Shown piece after piece: positions 9,767-18,143 of a DNA stretch of 64,000 bases. The stretch spans positions 1 through 64,000 of the forward strand of contig JBBCJB010000049.1 in the NCBI GenBank assembly GCA_037190485.1, written 5' to 3'. A program made the translations under genes and the position numbers. Under the pieces are notes generated by a model. That model searched no databases. It had not been told where the DNA came from and saw only the letters and a program-made list of their open reading frames with translations. Numbering within the stretch: the first letter of the stretch is position 1; each line of letters starts with the position of its first letter. The DNA comes from Parapedobacter sp037190485 (GTDB taxonomy: Bacteria > Bacteroidota > Bacteroidia > Sphingobacteriales > Sphingobacteriaceae).

Positions 9767-9978
9767 AATTGACTTCCCCCGTCTCCTGCGCAAATGCAAG
9801 CATGGACGGTTGCACTTCCGCAACGTCATACGTAAAATCCGGCCATCCGTTTAGTTGCCAATTATACACCATGAGCCGATTATGTTTGTTAATCGGCTCA
9901 AATATAGTAAAAGGGTGAGCCGAATAACACTTGTAATCGGCTCACTCATCCATCGTGCCCATACGTCCCTGTTACCGT

Positions 9979-10112
9979 TTTTCCTCCCAAATCCCCGGGT
10001 TTTCCTCAGGTTCCTGATTTTCCTTCCAAACGCCCGTGTTTTCCTCAAGGGCCAATACAGGCACATTTTGTGTCGAACCGGCAAAACGTTGTGTCGAACC
10101 CCCGGTTTACCT
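9979..10112. repeat. 21-bp-period non-coding repeat array
   Basis: TTTTCC occurs at 9979, 10000, 10018 and 10039 (steps 21, 18, 21). It is followed by TGTGTCGAACC at 10069 and 10090 (21 apart). This is the same unit vocabulary and order as the arrays at 8540-8862 and 17190-17460. The rest of 9767-10120 holds nothing else I can support. Confidence 0.7.
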
Positions 10113-10115
10113 TTA

Positions 10116-10200
10116 TCACCCCGCCCCAACCTCCGGCGTCACGAATGCCGTGTAGCCGCAGCCGTACTTGTAGTTCTCGCAGCCAAATAGCTGGAAACCG
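10116..10200 (-). pseudogene. Fragment of UvrD-type helicase C-terminus (tail copy 1)
   Basis: Read on this strand, the last roughly 25 codons encode QLFGCENYKYGCGYTAFVT and end at a TGA at 10116. This is nearly identical to the tail of the longer helicase remnant at 14021-14347. Upstream of QLFG the homology stops abruptly and 21-bp-period repeat sequence begins, so only the zinc-ribbon tail survives. Confidence 0.6.
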
Positions 10201-10684
10201 CCTGGTTTTTCTTCCAAACGCCGGGAAGTCCTTTCGGTAGGATTACGACTATTTTTGTGTCCAACCGCCAAAAAGCTGTGTCCAACACCCGGTTTTCCGG
10301 TGTCGAAACGGATTTCAACGGCAGGGTTTTCGTAATTAATGCTTTTTTTCCCCCGTTCCTGAGCTGCGTTTTCAGCATTGTTTCCCCTTAGCATAGGCGC
10401 ACTTGGGCGCAATGTACCGGCCTATGGCGGGGTGAGTCGCGTAACCATCGATAGCAGAGGTGGAGTATTCGCGTCCGTGGTGAATGACGATGGGCATTAA
10501 AAGGCAATACCGTTAAAACACTCCCCCGGAATGCGGGTAAGTACGCTATGGTCTAACGCAACATTGGCCTATACTTGTGTTGGTTATTAAGCAAGTTTAG
10601 TCATGGATTACAAGCACCTTATCACATTCAACTTTGACGTAACGATTTACTTATCGGAAATTCTGAAATTAATTATACAGCTAT
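10201..10684. other. Intergenic stretch: repeat remnant then AT-rich leader
   Basis: 10256-10312 repeats the TGTGTCCAAC units (10256 and 10277, 21 apart) followed by CGGTTTTCCGGTGTCGAAAC, as at 8591-8645. From about 10320 to 10684 I see no gene. The sequence becomes AT-rich towards the start of the operon at 10685, whose promoter presumably lies here. Confidence 0.5.
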
Positions 10685-12904
10685 ATGTTCGTGTTAAATT
10701 ATCTAGTAAAAGGACTTTATTCCGTGTCGAAAAGAAATGTTTCTAAACTAGGATTTGTTTGTCTCCGGTTTCCGGTGGTCCTTGTAATTCACTGTACAAA
10801 ATTTTCTGTAATTTTTTTCTGTTTAATTTTGACAGCTGCAAATGCAGAGGCTCAAAGTTTGTCAAAACCAGTTACATTGATTGAACCGACTTTAATTGAT
10901 CTTGATACCAACTTCAATACCCCCGTCAAGCCGCTTCCCTTTGACAGGTATTTCCGTTTACGGTTTTCGATTCCGGGTAAGGTCAACGTACTTGGATTTT
11001 TAATTGTTCCAATCGATAATAATGGTAACAAAGATGTAAAAAAAAGAGATTATCGTAGATTCATCAAATCCAGTACAGTTAATTCAAGGCAGAGGAAGAG
11101 AATGAAAGGAGAAGTTCCCTATCATTTGTTTAAGGATTCATCTAGGGAACACGCGCCATTGAACACTGAATTCGAAGTGTATTACAAGGATAAAAAATCT
11201 GAGGTGATCTTACTAGTGCCTCCATTAGAACCTGGACGGGATTATCGTATTAGACTTTACACAAATGATGATAAATCCCTAGACCTTTATTATGGGTTGA
11301 ATGCGCAGCTATACCAAGTTTTGAGTATGAAAAACTCGGTGAATCTTGCTGTAATGAAAAGCTTAAAGCTAGGATATGAAAGTATTCCAAAAACGCTCTT
11401 CAGGAAGGATGATTTTTTTCAATTCCTATCCGCCAGAGGTTGCCTTAACGATGTCGCGTTGAAAGTTGACACAGCGGAATTAAAGCTGGGTAGACTGGAT
11501 GGTTATAAACCTTGTATTGAAATGCGTTTTACATTTAGCAAGACCGCATTAGGTGAGGAAATGTTAGCTACAATGCAACCTGATCAGTATATTTCAATTA
11601 TATCAGACCATGTTCCGCAATCAATATCCTTGCCGTTGTTGGTTACGCTTGCTTCAGAAAAAGGTTTACTGGATGAAAATAGAGATTCTGTGAATTTTTC
11701 AGAAGTCACGGACAGACCACAATATCAGATTAGCGTATTTTTAAAAGGATCCAAAATTAAGTTGGATCAACATGAAGCAAAAGAATTGAGTTTTGGCGAC
11801 ACGGTGATTAAAGAACTTGTTAAGGTAACCTTCTTAGGAAATGATCCTAATGTCGTAGCATGGCAACCCCTAGAAGAAATCGAGGAATGTGAAAAGAACC
11901 AGTTTATTCTGACCAATTTAAAAACGGTAAGTACTTACGTTCAATCCGCTCCGCCTAATCCTACCAGCCCCTTTTTAAATAAGAAGAGTTACGATCTTTT
12001 AGCTACAACTGCACTTGCATGTCCGTGTGAAAATGCTGGCATTTTGAAGACTCATGAACGAGATGAGTTGATTAAGGTATTAGGATTTTTATACAATCCG
12101 CCTGATCAATACATTCCAAACACGCTTTCAGGTAAGGTGATCTTAACTGCGCCCTATGAAATAAAAGCAAAGAATGCTGTTAGCGAAATGGAAAACCTTG
12201 AAAAAAATTTTGTAACGCTGAATTTATTGGAAGGGCTAGTTCGTCTATCCCTTGCTAAATCAGTTGATTATCATGTTGATAGTAACATGGTGGGTTTTTT
12301 GAATGATATAAGCCTACTTAGGAACGCTCTGATAAAGAACAGGGATGACCTAAGGCCGGTAATTTTGGCAGAAGCGGATATCAAAAAGCATTATATAAAG
12401 AGTTTATTTCTAGCTAGTCCAAAGGACGTAGGGGCGGGTTCAACCGAGATTTTCAATTTCATGACCGCAAGCAAATTTAAAATTGTTCCAGATTTTGGTT
12501 TTGTTGTAATATCGGATATCCCCAATATAAAGTCAGTTAATGAACTAGTACCATATTTAGGGTTTAATGTCAATTTTCGCAGTATTGATAAAGATATTGC
12601 CATGAGAAAAATTCAGGGAAAGCACTGGACCTATTATTTTTCCTTTATCGTAGGTTTGACATTAACATCGATAGACATACCCGATAAACGTGAAGATTTA
12701 TTTGGAAATAATAGTTTGATGACTGGTTTTGGCTTCAAGGCCAACAATTATTTGAAAGTGATTCTTGGTGGCGTTTTTTACAAAACCTATCCTATTAATC
12801 CCTTGGTAGATAAAAAATCAATTGGAGTTTCGGCATTTGCAGGATTGTCTGTTGATTATGAACTCAAGGAAATTTTTGGAGGTATTAAATCATTGTTCAA
12901 ATGA
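10685..12904 (+). CDS. Large envelope protein of unknown function, possible C-terminal outer-membrane barrel
   Basis: Up to 739 aa. ATG 10685 is the longest start. GTG 10724 is a good alternative because AAAAGGA sits about 10 bases before it and it gives a cleaner signal peptide (hydrophobic VIFFCLILTAANAEAQ). No known domain is recognised. The last roughly 110 residues (YYFSFIVGLTLTSIDI, GFGFKANNYLKVILGGVFY, IGVSAFAGLSVDY) alternate like beta-barrel strands. The gene is visibly AT-rich against its neighbours, which points to horizontal acquisition. It overlaps the following lipoprotein gene by ATGA, so the two are translationally coupled. Confidence 0.65.
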   Translation: MFVLNYLVKGLYSVSKRNVSKLGFVCLRFPVVLVIHCTKFSVIFFCLILTAANAEAQSLSKPVTLIEPTLIDLDTNFNTPVKPLPFDRYFRLRFSIPGKVNVLGFLIVPIDNNGNKDVKKRDYRRFIKSSTVNSRQRKRMKGEVPYHLFKDSSREHAPLNTEFEVYYKDKKSEVILLVPPLEPGRDYRIRLYTNDDKSLDLYYGLNAQLYQVLSMKNSVNLAVMKSLKLGYESIPKTLFRKDDFFQFLSARGCLNDVALKVDTAELKLGRLDGYKPCIEMRFTFSKTALGEEMLATMQPDQYISIISDHVPQSISLPLLVTLASEKGLLDENRDSVNFSEVTDRPQYQISVFLKGSKIKLDQHEAKELSFGDTVIKELVKVTFLGNDPNVVAWQPLEEIEECEKNQFILTNLKTVSTYVQSAPPNPTSPFLNKKSYDLLATTALACPCENAGILKTHERDELIKVLGFLYNPPDQYIPNTLSGKVILTAPYEIKAKNAVSEMENLEKNFVTLNLLEGLVRLSLAKSVDYHVDSNMVGFLNDISLLRNALIKNRDDLRPVILAEADIKKHYIKSLFLASPKDVGAGSTEIFNFMTASKFKIVPDFGFVVISDIPNIKSVNELVPYLGFNVNFRSIDKDIAMRKIQGKHWTYYFSFIVGLTLTSIDIPDKREDLFGNNSLMTGFGFKANNYLKVILGGVFYKTYPINPLVDKKSIGVSAFAGLSVDYELKEIFGGIKSLFK

Positions 12905-13626
12905 AAAATCATTTTTGTTTATTTCAGTTGCTGGTCGCAATGTTCGCTGTCGTCGGCTGTTTCAAAGAGGACGCTTATGAAAATGTCACGGCGCAAGAAT
13001 TACTTACCGTAAAAATAGATACACTTAATCCAGTCCAAGCCAACGGCCATGCGTCGGCCGTTATCACTGTTTCTGTAAAAAAAGACGCCATACGTAGCCG
13101 GAGAACTATATTGTTGAAAACTAACCTTGGTGAATTTATTGGTGGTAAGGGTGACAGTGTTTTAATAACCGCTAATGATAGTTTTGTGTCGGAGGCTAGA
13201 CTAAAAAGTAGTATTCCTGGGGAGGCTACCATAATAGCAGAAATAGCTGGTTTAAAAAAAATGGTGCCGGGACGAATCGAATTTGCAAGAGCCTATCCTG
13301 AAGAGATTACAGTCAATGTAGATTCGTTTTCAATCGTCAATTCTTTTAAAAGTGAGTCGATTATTACTGCTTCGCTAGTTAGCGGTAATGGAGTGTGCAG
13401 TATAGGGCAGGCAGTTAGTTTCTCAGTGACCGGACCAGAAGGGCATGGTATCGGCGCATTTTTGAATGGCGTTAGCATCGCCGAAACTGATGTAAATGGG
13501 AAGGCTAAAATACGTTACAGCGCGGGCAATACAAATATTGCAGGTAGATTGAAGATTACAGCAGAAACGAAGAAAGCCGATAATAGCACGATTAGCGCAA
13601 ACACTTATATTTATTTAACAAATTAA
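12901..13626 (+). CDS. Lipoprotein with bacterial Ig-like (Big_1/invasin-type) domains
   Basis: A 241-aa protein. The signal peptide ends in a lipobox (MFAVVGC), so it is anchored in the envelope. Two Ig-like segments follow. In the first, PVQANGHASAVITVSV, LKTNLGEF and GEATIIAEIAG are typical of Big_1 folds. The second ends TDVNGKAKIRYSAGNT. Such domains form rigid stalks or binding modules. It is the middle gene of a three-gene AT-rich operon (ATGA overlap upstream, 10 bp to the next gene). Confidence 0.72.
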   Translation: MKNHFCLFQLLVAMFAVVGCFKEDAYENVTAQELLTVKIDTLNPVQANGHASAVITVSVKKDAIRSRRTILLKTNLGEFIGGKGDSVLITANDSFVSEARLKSSIPGEATIIAEIAGLKKMVPGRIEFARAYPEEITVNVDSFSIVNSFKSESIITASLVSGNGVCSIGQAVSFSVTGPEGHGIGAFLNGVSIAETDVNGKAKIRYSAGNTNIAGRLKITAETKKADNSTISANTYIYLTN

Positions 13627-13636
13627 TTAAATTGTC

Positions 13637-13882
13637 ATGTCAGATCAATTGAAAGAATTCGACAAGGAAATGAAGTCGTTTGAAGCGACCCTGAACAGAG
13701 CGCTCGCGGAAAATCCTCAACTATCTTCATTTAAGCTAGGGTTTCTAATGCTATCACCAAAAGAAAACAATCCTGCGCAAAAATTATACGAAGCTAAAGC
13801 AATCCAGCTGAAGGCCAGGTGGTGTGAAAAGGGCAATCATCCCTACTATGGTGGTTATCCTTGCAGGGTACATGGGGTTTAG
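13637..13882 (+). CDS. Small protein of unknown function
   Basis: An 81-aa protein without signal peptide. The first half is charged and helical (LKEFDKEMKSFEATLNRALA). The C-terminus carries a compact Cys/His-containing tail (WCEKGNHPYYGGYPCRVHGV) that could bind metal. It starts 10 bp after the Ig lipoprotein and shares its AT-rich character. Its position suggests a cytoplasmic partner or regulator of the envelope pair, but no family is recognised. Confidence 0.55.
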   Translation: MSDQLKEFDKEMKSFEATLNRALAENPQLSSFKLGFLMLSPKENNPAQKLYEAKAIQLKARWCEKGNHPYYGGYPCRVHGV

Positions 13883-14020
13883 ACTGTATAGTAGATAGCT
13901 TGTAAAAGCCTTCTAATTACGTGGAATTGCTTACCCCGGTCGAGTATTTAGACTGAAAATTTTTGTGGTTATAATGTTTCAGATTCTGTTGTACTAGGTA
14001 TGCATCAAAAAGAAGTTTAT

Positions 14021-14347
14021 TCACCCCTTCCCAACCTCCTGCGTCACGAATGCTGTGTAGCCGCAGCCGTACTTGTAGTTCTCGCAGCTGAATAGTTGGG
14101 AGAGGCCCGAGAATTTGCTGGTCACGTTCTTGATGAAACGCATGTCCGCCTCGCACTTCCGGCACCGCATCGCCTCGCGCTCCTGGGCCACGTTTTCCGC
14201 ATGGATCTCGCGGGGGAACTTGGAGCGTCTGTTCCTGTCGGCCAGGAATACGAACTTCTCCTTCGCGCGCGTCAGCGCGACGTAAAACGCCCGGCATTCC
14301 ACTCCATGATGTTCCGGTAATACGCGGTCAACGACATGCCCGCTGGG
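14021..14347 (-). pseudogene. C-terminal remnant of a UvrD/Rep-type helicase with zinc ribbon (tail copy 2)
   Basis: The open stretch ends at an in-frame TAG (14348-14350) on its 5' side and lacks all helicase motifs except the last. It shows GVECRAFYVALTRAKEKF, the motif VI region of UvrD-C domains. A topoisomerase-like zinc ribbon follows (CRKCEADMRF, then FSCENYKYGCGYTAFV). A full helicase would be many times longer, so this is a 5'-truncated relic. Shorter copies of the same tail lie at 10116-10200 and 17459-17517, all on the same strand. Confidence 0.75.
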
Positions 14348-14350
14348 CTA

Positions 14351-14719
14351 TTAAAGAATTTCGCATTGTCGCTGGTCGCGCTCGGCTGCGGCGAGCATTT
14401 TCTTTTTAGCGTGTGCCTTACTGATAAACCATGCGATCAGTGCTATTAAGGCGCCGACGATTATCTTAATGATGGTAGACATTGGGTGTATTTGGTTTTC
14501 TTGGGATGCGATTGGATTGAGGTGAATTGGTAGGGGGGATGCTATTTGGTAAACTATCGTTGCTTCTTGCTCTTTGACGAGCTTATTTTCTTGAGCGCCA
14601 AAACCTGCTGCTTTGCTTTTTCTAATGAAATCGGCGATTGTTTGGATAGCAGTTCCATTTGTAACGTCGCGAGCTCCGGAAATGACACGTTGTAATTCAT
14701 CTTTCAGCATTATTAGCAT
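14351..14719 (-). CDS. Small membrane protein of unknown function
   Basis: About 122 aa from ATG 14719 (an in-frame ATG at 14791 exists, but the extension is tryptophan-rich and unlikely). The N-terminus is helical (MLKDELQRVISGARDV, TAIQTIADFIRKSKAA). A single transmembrane helix near the C-terminus (IIKIIVGALIALIAWFI) is followed by a basic, charged tail. No family is recognised. Its stop abuts the helicase remnant, so the insertion that truncated the helicase may have brought this gene in. Confidence 0.5.
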   Translation of the reverse strand: MLIMLKDELQRVISGARDVTNGTAIQTIADFIRKSKAAGFGAQENKLVKEQEATIVYQIASPLPIHLNPIASQENQIHPMSTIIKIIVGALIALIAWFISKAHAKKKMLAAAERDQRQCEIL

Positions 14720-15300
14720 GTGTTTCGGAAAGATACTAAAAATTTCGATTGAAATAATCCCACGCCACCACCCCCACCCAACGTCACGCAATTAATCAGG
14801 CCGCCGGCTCTGGCGATTTAGTTGATGACCAACGGCACGATCGTCAATTGCGAGAATAACGACTCGAATAGGCCAATCGTTTCCGCGTTTCCGCTAACCT
14901 TGACATCGAATGCCGAGAGTAAAGCACGCTTTTCATTCTACGATGGGGTAGTTCGCGTAGTCGCCGATGGCGGATTCACGATGGCCATAAGATACGTCGA
15001 TAAGCTTCATAAGCATACATTCACAGCACCACATACCTTTTGTCGATGCATGTGCCGATACTTCGATATCTGGCAATCGCGCCCTGGATTCCCCAATACC
15101 GTTTTCCTCCCCAAACCACCTATTTTCCTCCTTAGGCACCAGATTTTCCCTACAAATGCCCGGATTTTCTTCATGGATGACCCCACATTCACCCAATGCC
15201 AAAAGATAGGTTACTGACGGATGAATTGCGTTTCACGTTTTATACCTATTTTTGAGTGTTATTTACCTTGGGTTTTTGTTGGGTCGGTTGATTTCACTTT
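14720..15300. other. Gene-free stretch with dispersed repeats
   Basis: 14813-14865 resembles 17117-17168 (shared pattern GATTT-GT-GA, then CCAA-GGCACGA, then TCAATTGCG). 15073-15256 is the second copy of the repeat at 8755-8939. Within it TTTTCC recurs at 15102, 15123 and 15144, exactly 21 bp apart, with a degenerate fourth unit at 15165. No gene is supported. Confidence 0.6.
15073..15256. repeat. Dispersed repeat, copy 2 (partner at 8755-8939)
   Basis: Near-identical to 8755-8939 through the 21-bp TTTTCC units and on to ACGTTTTATACCTATTTTTG. It contains the same 22-bp footprint of the DUF2251 gene end (15208-15229). In this copy the downstream homology runs into the start of the gene at 15301. 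In copy 1 the equivalent position has no gene. Confidence 0.85.
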
Positions 15301-15795
15301 ATGAAGGTTTTGCTTTTGATGATTGCATTTTGGTCCGGAAGCGGGTTGCATAAGGAAAGGAAGGTCTCCGTAATCACAACAGAGGGTGTCTCAGCGATTG
15401 TTTTTGACAATTCCTCCGGCAGCGTCAATATCCATATCGACACATCGGTGGTTCGCGATGCACACGTACGGGAATGCATTAAGTTATATGTAGCTTTTTT
15501 CTTTGTTAACAACAAGGAATTATTGCTGGCCCGCTTTTCGGCTGTATACGGGCTGACGCTGCAAGTCTTTGCCAAGCGACATGGACGGGAAATATGCGAA
15601 GTGATTTACTATCTTGAACATGAGGAGCATGGTAATTTGCCTATCATCTATGGTAGGGATGCATACCGATTGCTTGATATTGTCGACCTAACCCCTTACA
15701 TCCAGCCCGTCAGAAAGAAGTTGTATGGGCGTCATATGCTCCTTATCGACCGAGAAGGACAACACGGTGATATCGAAGCGGCCCGGTTTGATTGA
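15301..15795 (+). CDS. Protein of unknown function, probably exported
   Basis: A 164-aa protein with a short hydrophobic N-terminus (MKVLLLMIAFWSGSG). No family is recognised. The body has a beta-rich first half (SAIVFDNSSGSVNIHIDTSV) and a helical to mixed second half. The first codons (AAGGTTTTGCTTTTG) are also found, without a following gene, at about 8960-8975. The 3' flank (15831-15856) is likewise present there. The gene therefore looks like an element present in one copy of a repeated locus and absent from the other. Confidence 0.55.
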   Translation: MKVLLLMIAFWSGSGLHKERKVSVITTEGVSAIVFDNSSGSVNIHIDTSVVRDAHVRECIKLYVAFFFVNNKELLLARFSAVYGLTLQVFAKRHGREICEVIYYLEHEEHGNLPIIYGRDAYRLLDIVDLTPYIQPVRKKLYGRHMLLIDREGQHGDIEAARFD

Positions 15796-15830
15796 TTCTG
15801 TCCCGCGAGCGGTCTGGAATGCGTCTACGG

Positions 15831-15856
15831 TTTAGACATTAGCCATCGGCTAATCA
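15831..15856. repeat. Inverted-repeat element, copy 2 (partner at 8974-9000)
   Basis: The same TTTAGACATTAGCC-ATC-GGCTAATCA block as at 8974-9000, with an internal ATTAGCC/GGCTAAT palindrome. It lies 36 bp after the stop of the 15301 gene. Confidence 0.7.
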
Positions 15857-15924
15857 TCATCGATAATGGCTTTTGCTTAAGAAAGTTCGCAAAGAGGGGG
15901 TACATCGGTTATCGACACGAACAC

Positions 15925-16389
15925 TTATGGTGTGATTTTGCCCGATTCGGCATATTCCCTGAGCAGATTATTTCGGCGTTCCAGGAATCCTCGGAGGTAG
16001 CGGGTCAATACCAGCCAGTCGGCGAATCGACCTAAAATCCCAAGCGGTGATTTGAAATCGAATCGGTCGATCATGGTCGTGATGCCATTGCTTTCCTCAA
16101 AGAAATGGTCGTGCCGGATATAAGCGAAAGCGCCCTTGACCATCTCATCGCGGAAATGGTTTGGCCGGTCGTAGGCCGTGATCACGGACGTAAGTCGCTG
16201 CCTTATGCCAAAGTGGGTTGCTTCCCATGTCACGGTTTCGCCCATGCCGATCAGACCTGATGTGACGCCCGCTACGGCTCGCTCGCGTGTGTTACCCGTT
16301 GACAGTTGGTGGAATTCAATGCTCCTGGCTAAATCGAAGCAGGTTTCGATCGGTGCGGAGACGTCAATTTTCAATTCGATGACGGGCAT
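15925..16389 (-). CDS. SRPBCC-family (START-like) protein
   Basis: A 154-aa cytoplasmic protein with the SRPBCC pattern: VIELKIDVSAPIETCFDLAR at the N-terminus, WEATHFGIRQRLTSVIT in the core sheet, FRDEMVKGAFAYIRHDHFFE, and a long C-terminal helix (FLERRNNLLREYAESGK). This branch is often annotated as a cell-division inhibitor or polyketide-cyclase-like protein without direct evidence. It probably binds a hydrophobic ligand. It is a single gene in the accessory patch. Confidence 0.8.
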   Translation of the reverse strand: MPVIELKIDVSAPIETCFDLARSIEFHQLSTGNTRERAVAGVTSGLIGMGETVTWEATHFGIRQRLTSVITAYDRPNHFRDEMVKGAFAYIRHDHFFEESNGITTMIDRFDFKSPLGILGRFADWLVLTRYLRGFLERRNNLLREYAESGKITP

Positions 16390-16431
16390 AGTAAATCAAT
16401 TGAAAGTCTTTCAAGCAGCAATCGGATAAAT

Positions 16432-17043
16432 TTACGAAGACCTGTGCTTTGTGTTGTAAGCTTCGACGTACTCCACGATCATCTCCGTATTGAACCCATC
16501 TTCAGCTTTCAATGCATCTGCAAGTTCTTTGTCATCACCAATGAGTTCCAATAATCGGCTTTTACGCGTCTCTTTAGATGATTTGAAAAGTGTTTGGTTA
16601 TTCAATTCCAGTAATCGGCCGTATTTCCCTTTCTGCGCTACGATAAAATCCCCTTTGCCCAAGGAAAGCTGGACGCTGACTCCGGCTCCCGGCATTCCCA
16701 TTCCGCCCGAACTGTTTGGGTAGGAAAGGTTGAACAGAAGAATCCGGCCGTATGATAGGCATCGTTGGAAGATCTCCCTTGTATTCATGTCATTCGGCCG
16801 GTCTATCGGCGCGTACCTCGATTTCTTCTTAGCGACATAAAACTGCCTTGTTTCCTCAGGCGTGAACGTCTGTACTTCGCCTCCGTCCGCAGGTTTTATT
16901 TTAACGACCCTTTCGCGGTGTCGGGTTATTTGGCCATACAACGTGTCGCCCAATGCCGTTACAACAAAGTCTTTTTCGGTTTGGCCGACTGCAAAATTCG
17001 CCATCCACAACGTAACGAATAGTAAGGCTGATATCGATTTCAT
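16432..17043 (-). CDS. Secreted Bacteroidota protein of unknown function
   Basis: A 203-aa protein with a signal peptide (MKSISALLFVTLWMANFAVG then Q). The segment FVVTALGDTLYGQITRHR resembles a widespread class of Bacteroidota exported proteins with a GDTLxGxI motif near the N-terminus. A glycine/proline-rich loop (PNSSGGMGMPGAG) lies in the middle. The C-terminus is helical and acidic. No enzymatic residues are evident. It is transcribed alone. Confidence 0.68.
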   Translation of the reverse strand: MKSISALLFVTLWMANFAVGQTEKDFVVTALGDTLYGQITRHRERVVKIKPADGGEVQTFTPEETRQFYVAKKKSRYAPIDRPNDMNTREIFQRCLSYGRILLFNLSYPNSSGGMGMPGAGVSVQLSLGKGDFIVAQKGKYGRLLELNNQTLFKSSKETRKSRLLELIGDDKELADALKAEDGFNTEMIVEYVEAYNTKHRSS

Positions 17044-17116
17044 TGATGCTAATTAGGTTGTCATTGCTTTATACCTGTTGCTGCAAATATAGTGTTTTTC
17101 TGATTTGCAGAGGCCC

Positions 17117-17520
17117 TCGCGATTTGGTCGACGGCCAATGGCACGAACATCAATTGCGGGAATGCCCAGCTTTACAAAGATGTACACTCAATCCCGAGTT
17201 TATCGGCAGAAAACCGTGGATATCCGCGTTATTACGTGTTTATCGGAAAATTTCACATTGATTTTCCTCATATGGGGATACTGGCACATTTTGTGTCGAA
17301 CCGGCAAAACACTGTGTCCAGCCCCCGGTTTTTCAGTGTCGAACGGTCGGCCGCCTGCGATTACGCTGGTAGGATTTTCCATCCTGCTATATCCATGTCA
17401 TACGTGTTTATCGGAAAACTTAACGTGGATATCCGCGTAATCCCGGGTTTTCCTCTTGCGCCCCTTCCCAAGGCCTCGCGTCAAGAACGCCGTGTAGCCG
17501 CAGCCGTATATGTAGTTTGA
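17117..17520. repeat. Composite of dispersed repeats upstream of the DUF2251 gene
   Basis: 17117-17168 resembles 14813-14865. 17190-17460 carries TTTATCGGAAAA units with GTGGATATCCGCGT between them (as at 8701-8760). It also has TGTGTCGAACC / TGTGTCCAGCC at 17292 and 17313, 21 bp apart, and a final GGGTTTTCCTC unit. Its edge at 17459-17517 is a third copy of the helicase tail. No gene is supported. Confidence 0.65.
17459..17517 (-). pseudogene. Fragment of UvrD-type helicase C-terminus (tail copy 3)
   Basis: On this strand the sequence reads NYIYGCGYTAFLTRGLGKG, matching the last residues of the remnants at 10116-10200 and 14021-14347. It is interrupted immediately upstream by the DUF2251 promoter region and downstream by a GGGTTTTCCTC repeat unit. 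Confidence 0.5.
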
Positions 17521-17562
17521 TTTAGTCATTATTACTTATTGATCCAATTGGATTTATCGCCA

Positions 17563-17608
17563 TCTTTTTTTTCTTATCTTTACCCTTGGAACCTTTTAAA
17601 AGTATATG
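17563..17608 (+). promoter_or_regulatory. Promoter region of the DUF2251 gene, similar to that of the MazG gene
   Basis: The sequence CTTATCTTTACCC followed by CTTTTAAAAGTATATG parallels CCTACCTTTATCC followed by CTTGTAAAAGCATATG before the MazG gene (18583-18627). TATCTTTA and TACCTTTA are near-matches to the Bacteroidota TAnnTTTG box. The similarity extends upstream through CGCCA and a T-rich run, so the two leaders look duplicated. Confidence 0.5.
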
Positions 17609-18028
17609 GACAACAAGCCAAAACTAATCGTTTACGAAGAGCGGTCTTTTATGGTCGGGCAAGAAACCTTTATTGATAGTTTGGCTGAAAACAATTATGG
17701 AGTCGTCTTTGAAGACGACGGGAATACGGGATATTTCTATGCTGTGGCCAAGCGAGACGATTTACAGATTTTAGATGCTTTGCATATCTATAATGTCGCT
17801 GACGTGATTGACAAAGACAAACCATCCATATCAAAAATCCTGTGGACTGAAGATTTCAGCCGGGCGTTCTTGTCCATTAATGGTTACTACCATGCGGCAT
17901 TTGATTTCAAGCATAAAGCAGGCTATTGCCGGACGGGGTTTCCATCTCCAAACGACAGGTGGGCTGTTGTTCCAGCGAGGTTACTGACGGATGAATTGCT
18001 TGTGGAATTGGCGAAAAACCACTTGTAG
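17606..18028 (+). CDS. DUF2251 domain-containing protein
   Basis: A 140-aa cytoplasmic protein matching DUF2251: SFMVGQETFIDSLAENN, YGVVFEDDGNTGYFYAVAK and FSRAFLSINGYYHAAFDFK are the conserved blocks. Function is unknown. Size and context resemble immunity-type proteins, but that is inference. The codons for RLLTDEL near the end (17978-17999) are part of a 22-bp sequence that occurs exactly in the non-coding repeats at 8892-8913 and 15208-15229. Paralogues of this gene may therefore once have stood there. Confidence 0.75.
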   Translation: MDNKPKLIVYEERSFMVGQETFIDSLAENNYGVVFEDDGNTGYFYAVAKRDDLQILDALHIYNVADVIDKDKPSISKILWTEDFSRAFLSINGYYHAAFDFKHKAGYCRTGFPSPNDRWAVVPARLLTDELLVELAKNHL

Positions 18029-18143
18029 CGACTTAAAACACGCTTTACGATAAGGTTGATTCATTAATTCCTGCACGGGTAATTCAATCTTGGTGATTAT
18101 ATTTGAGCCATAAAAAGCAATGCTCCTGAAAAACGCAATTATA

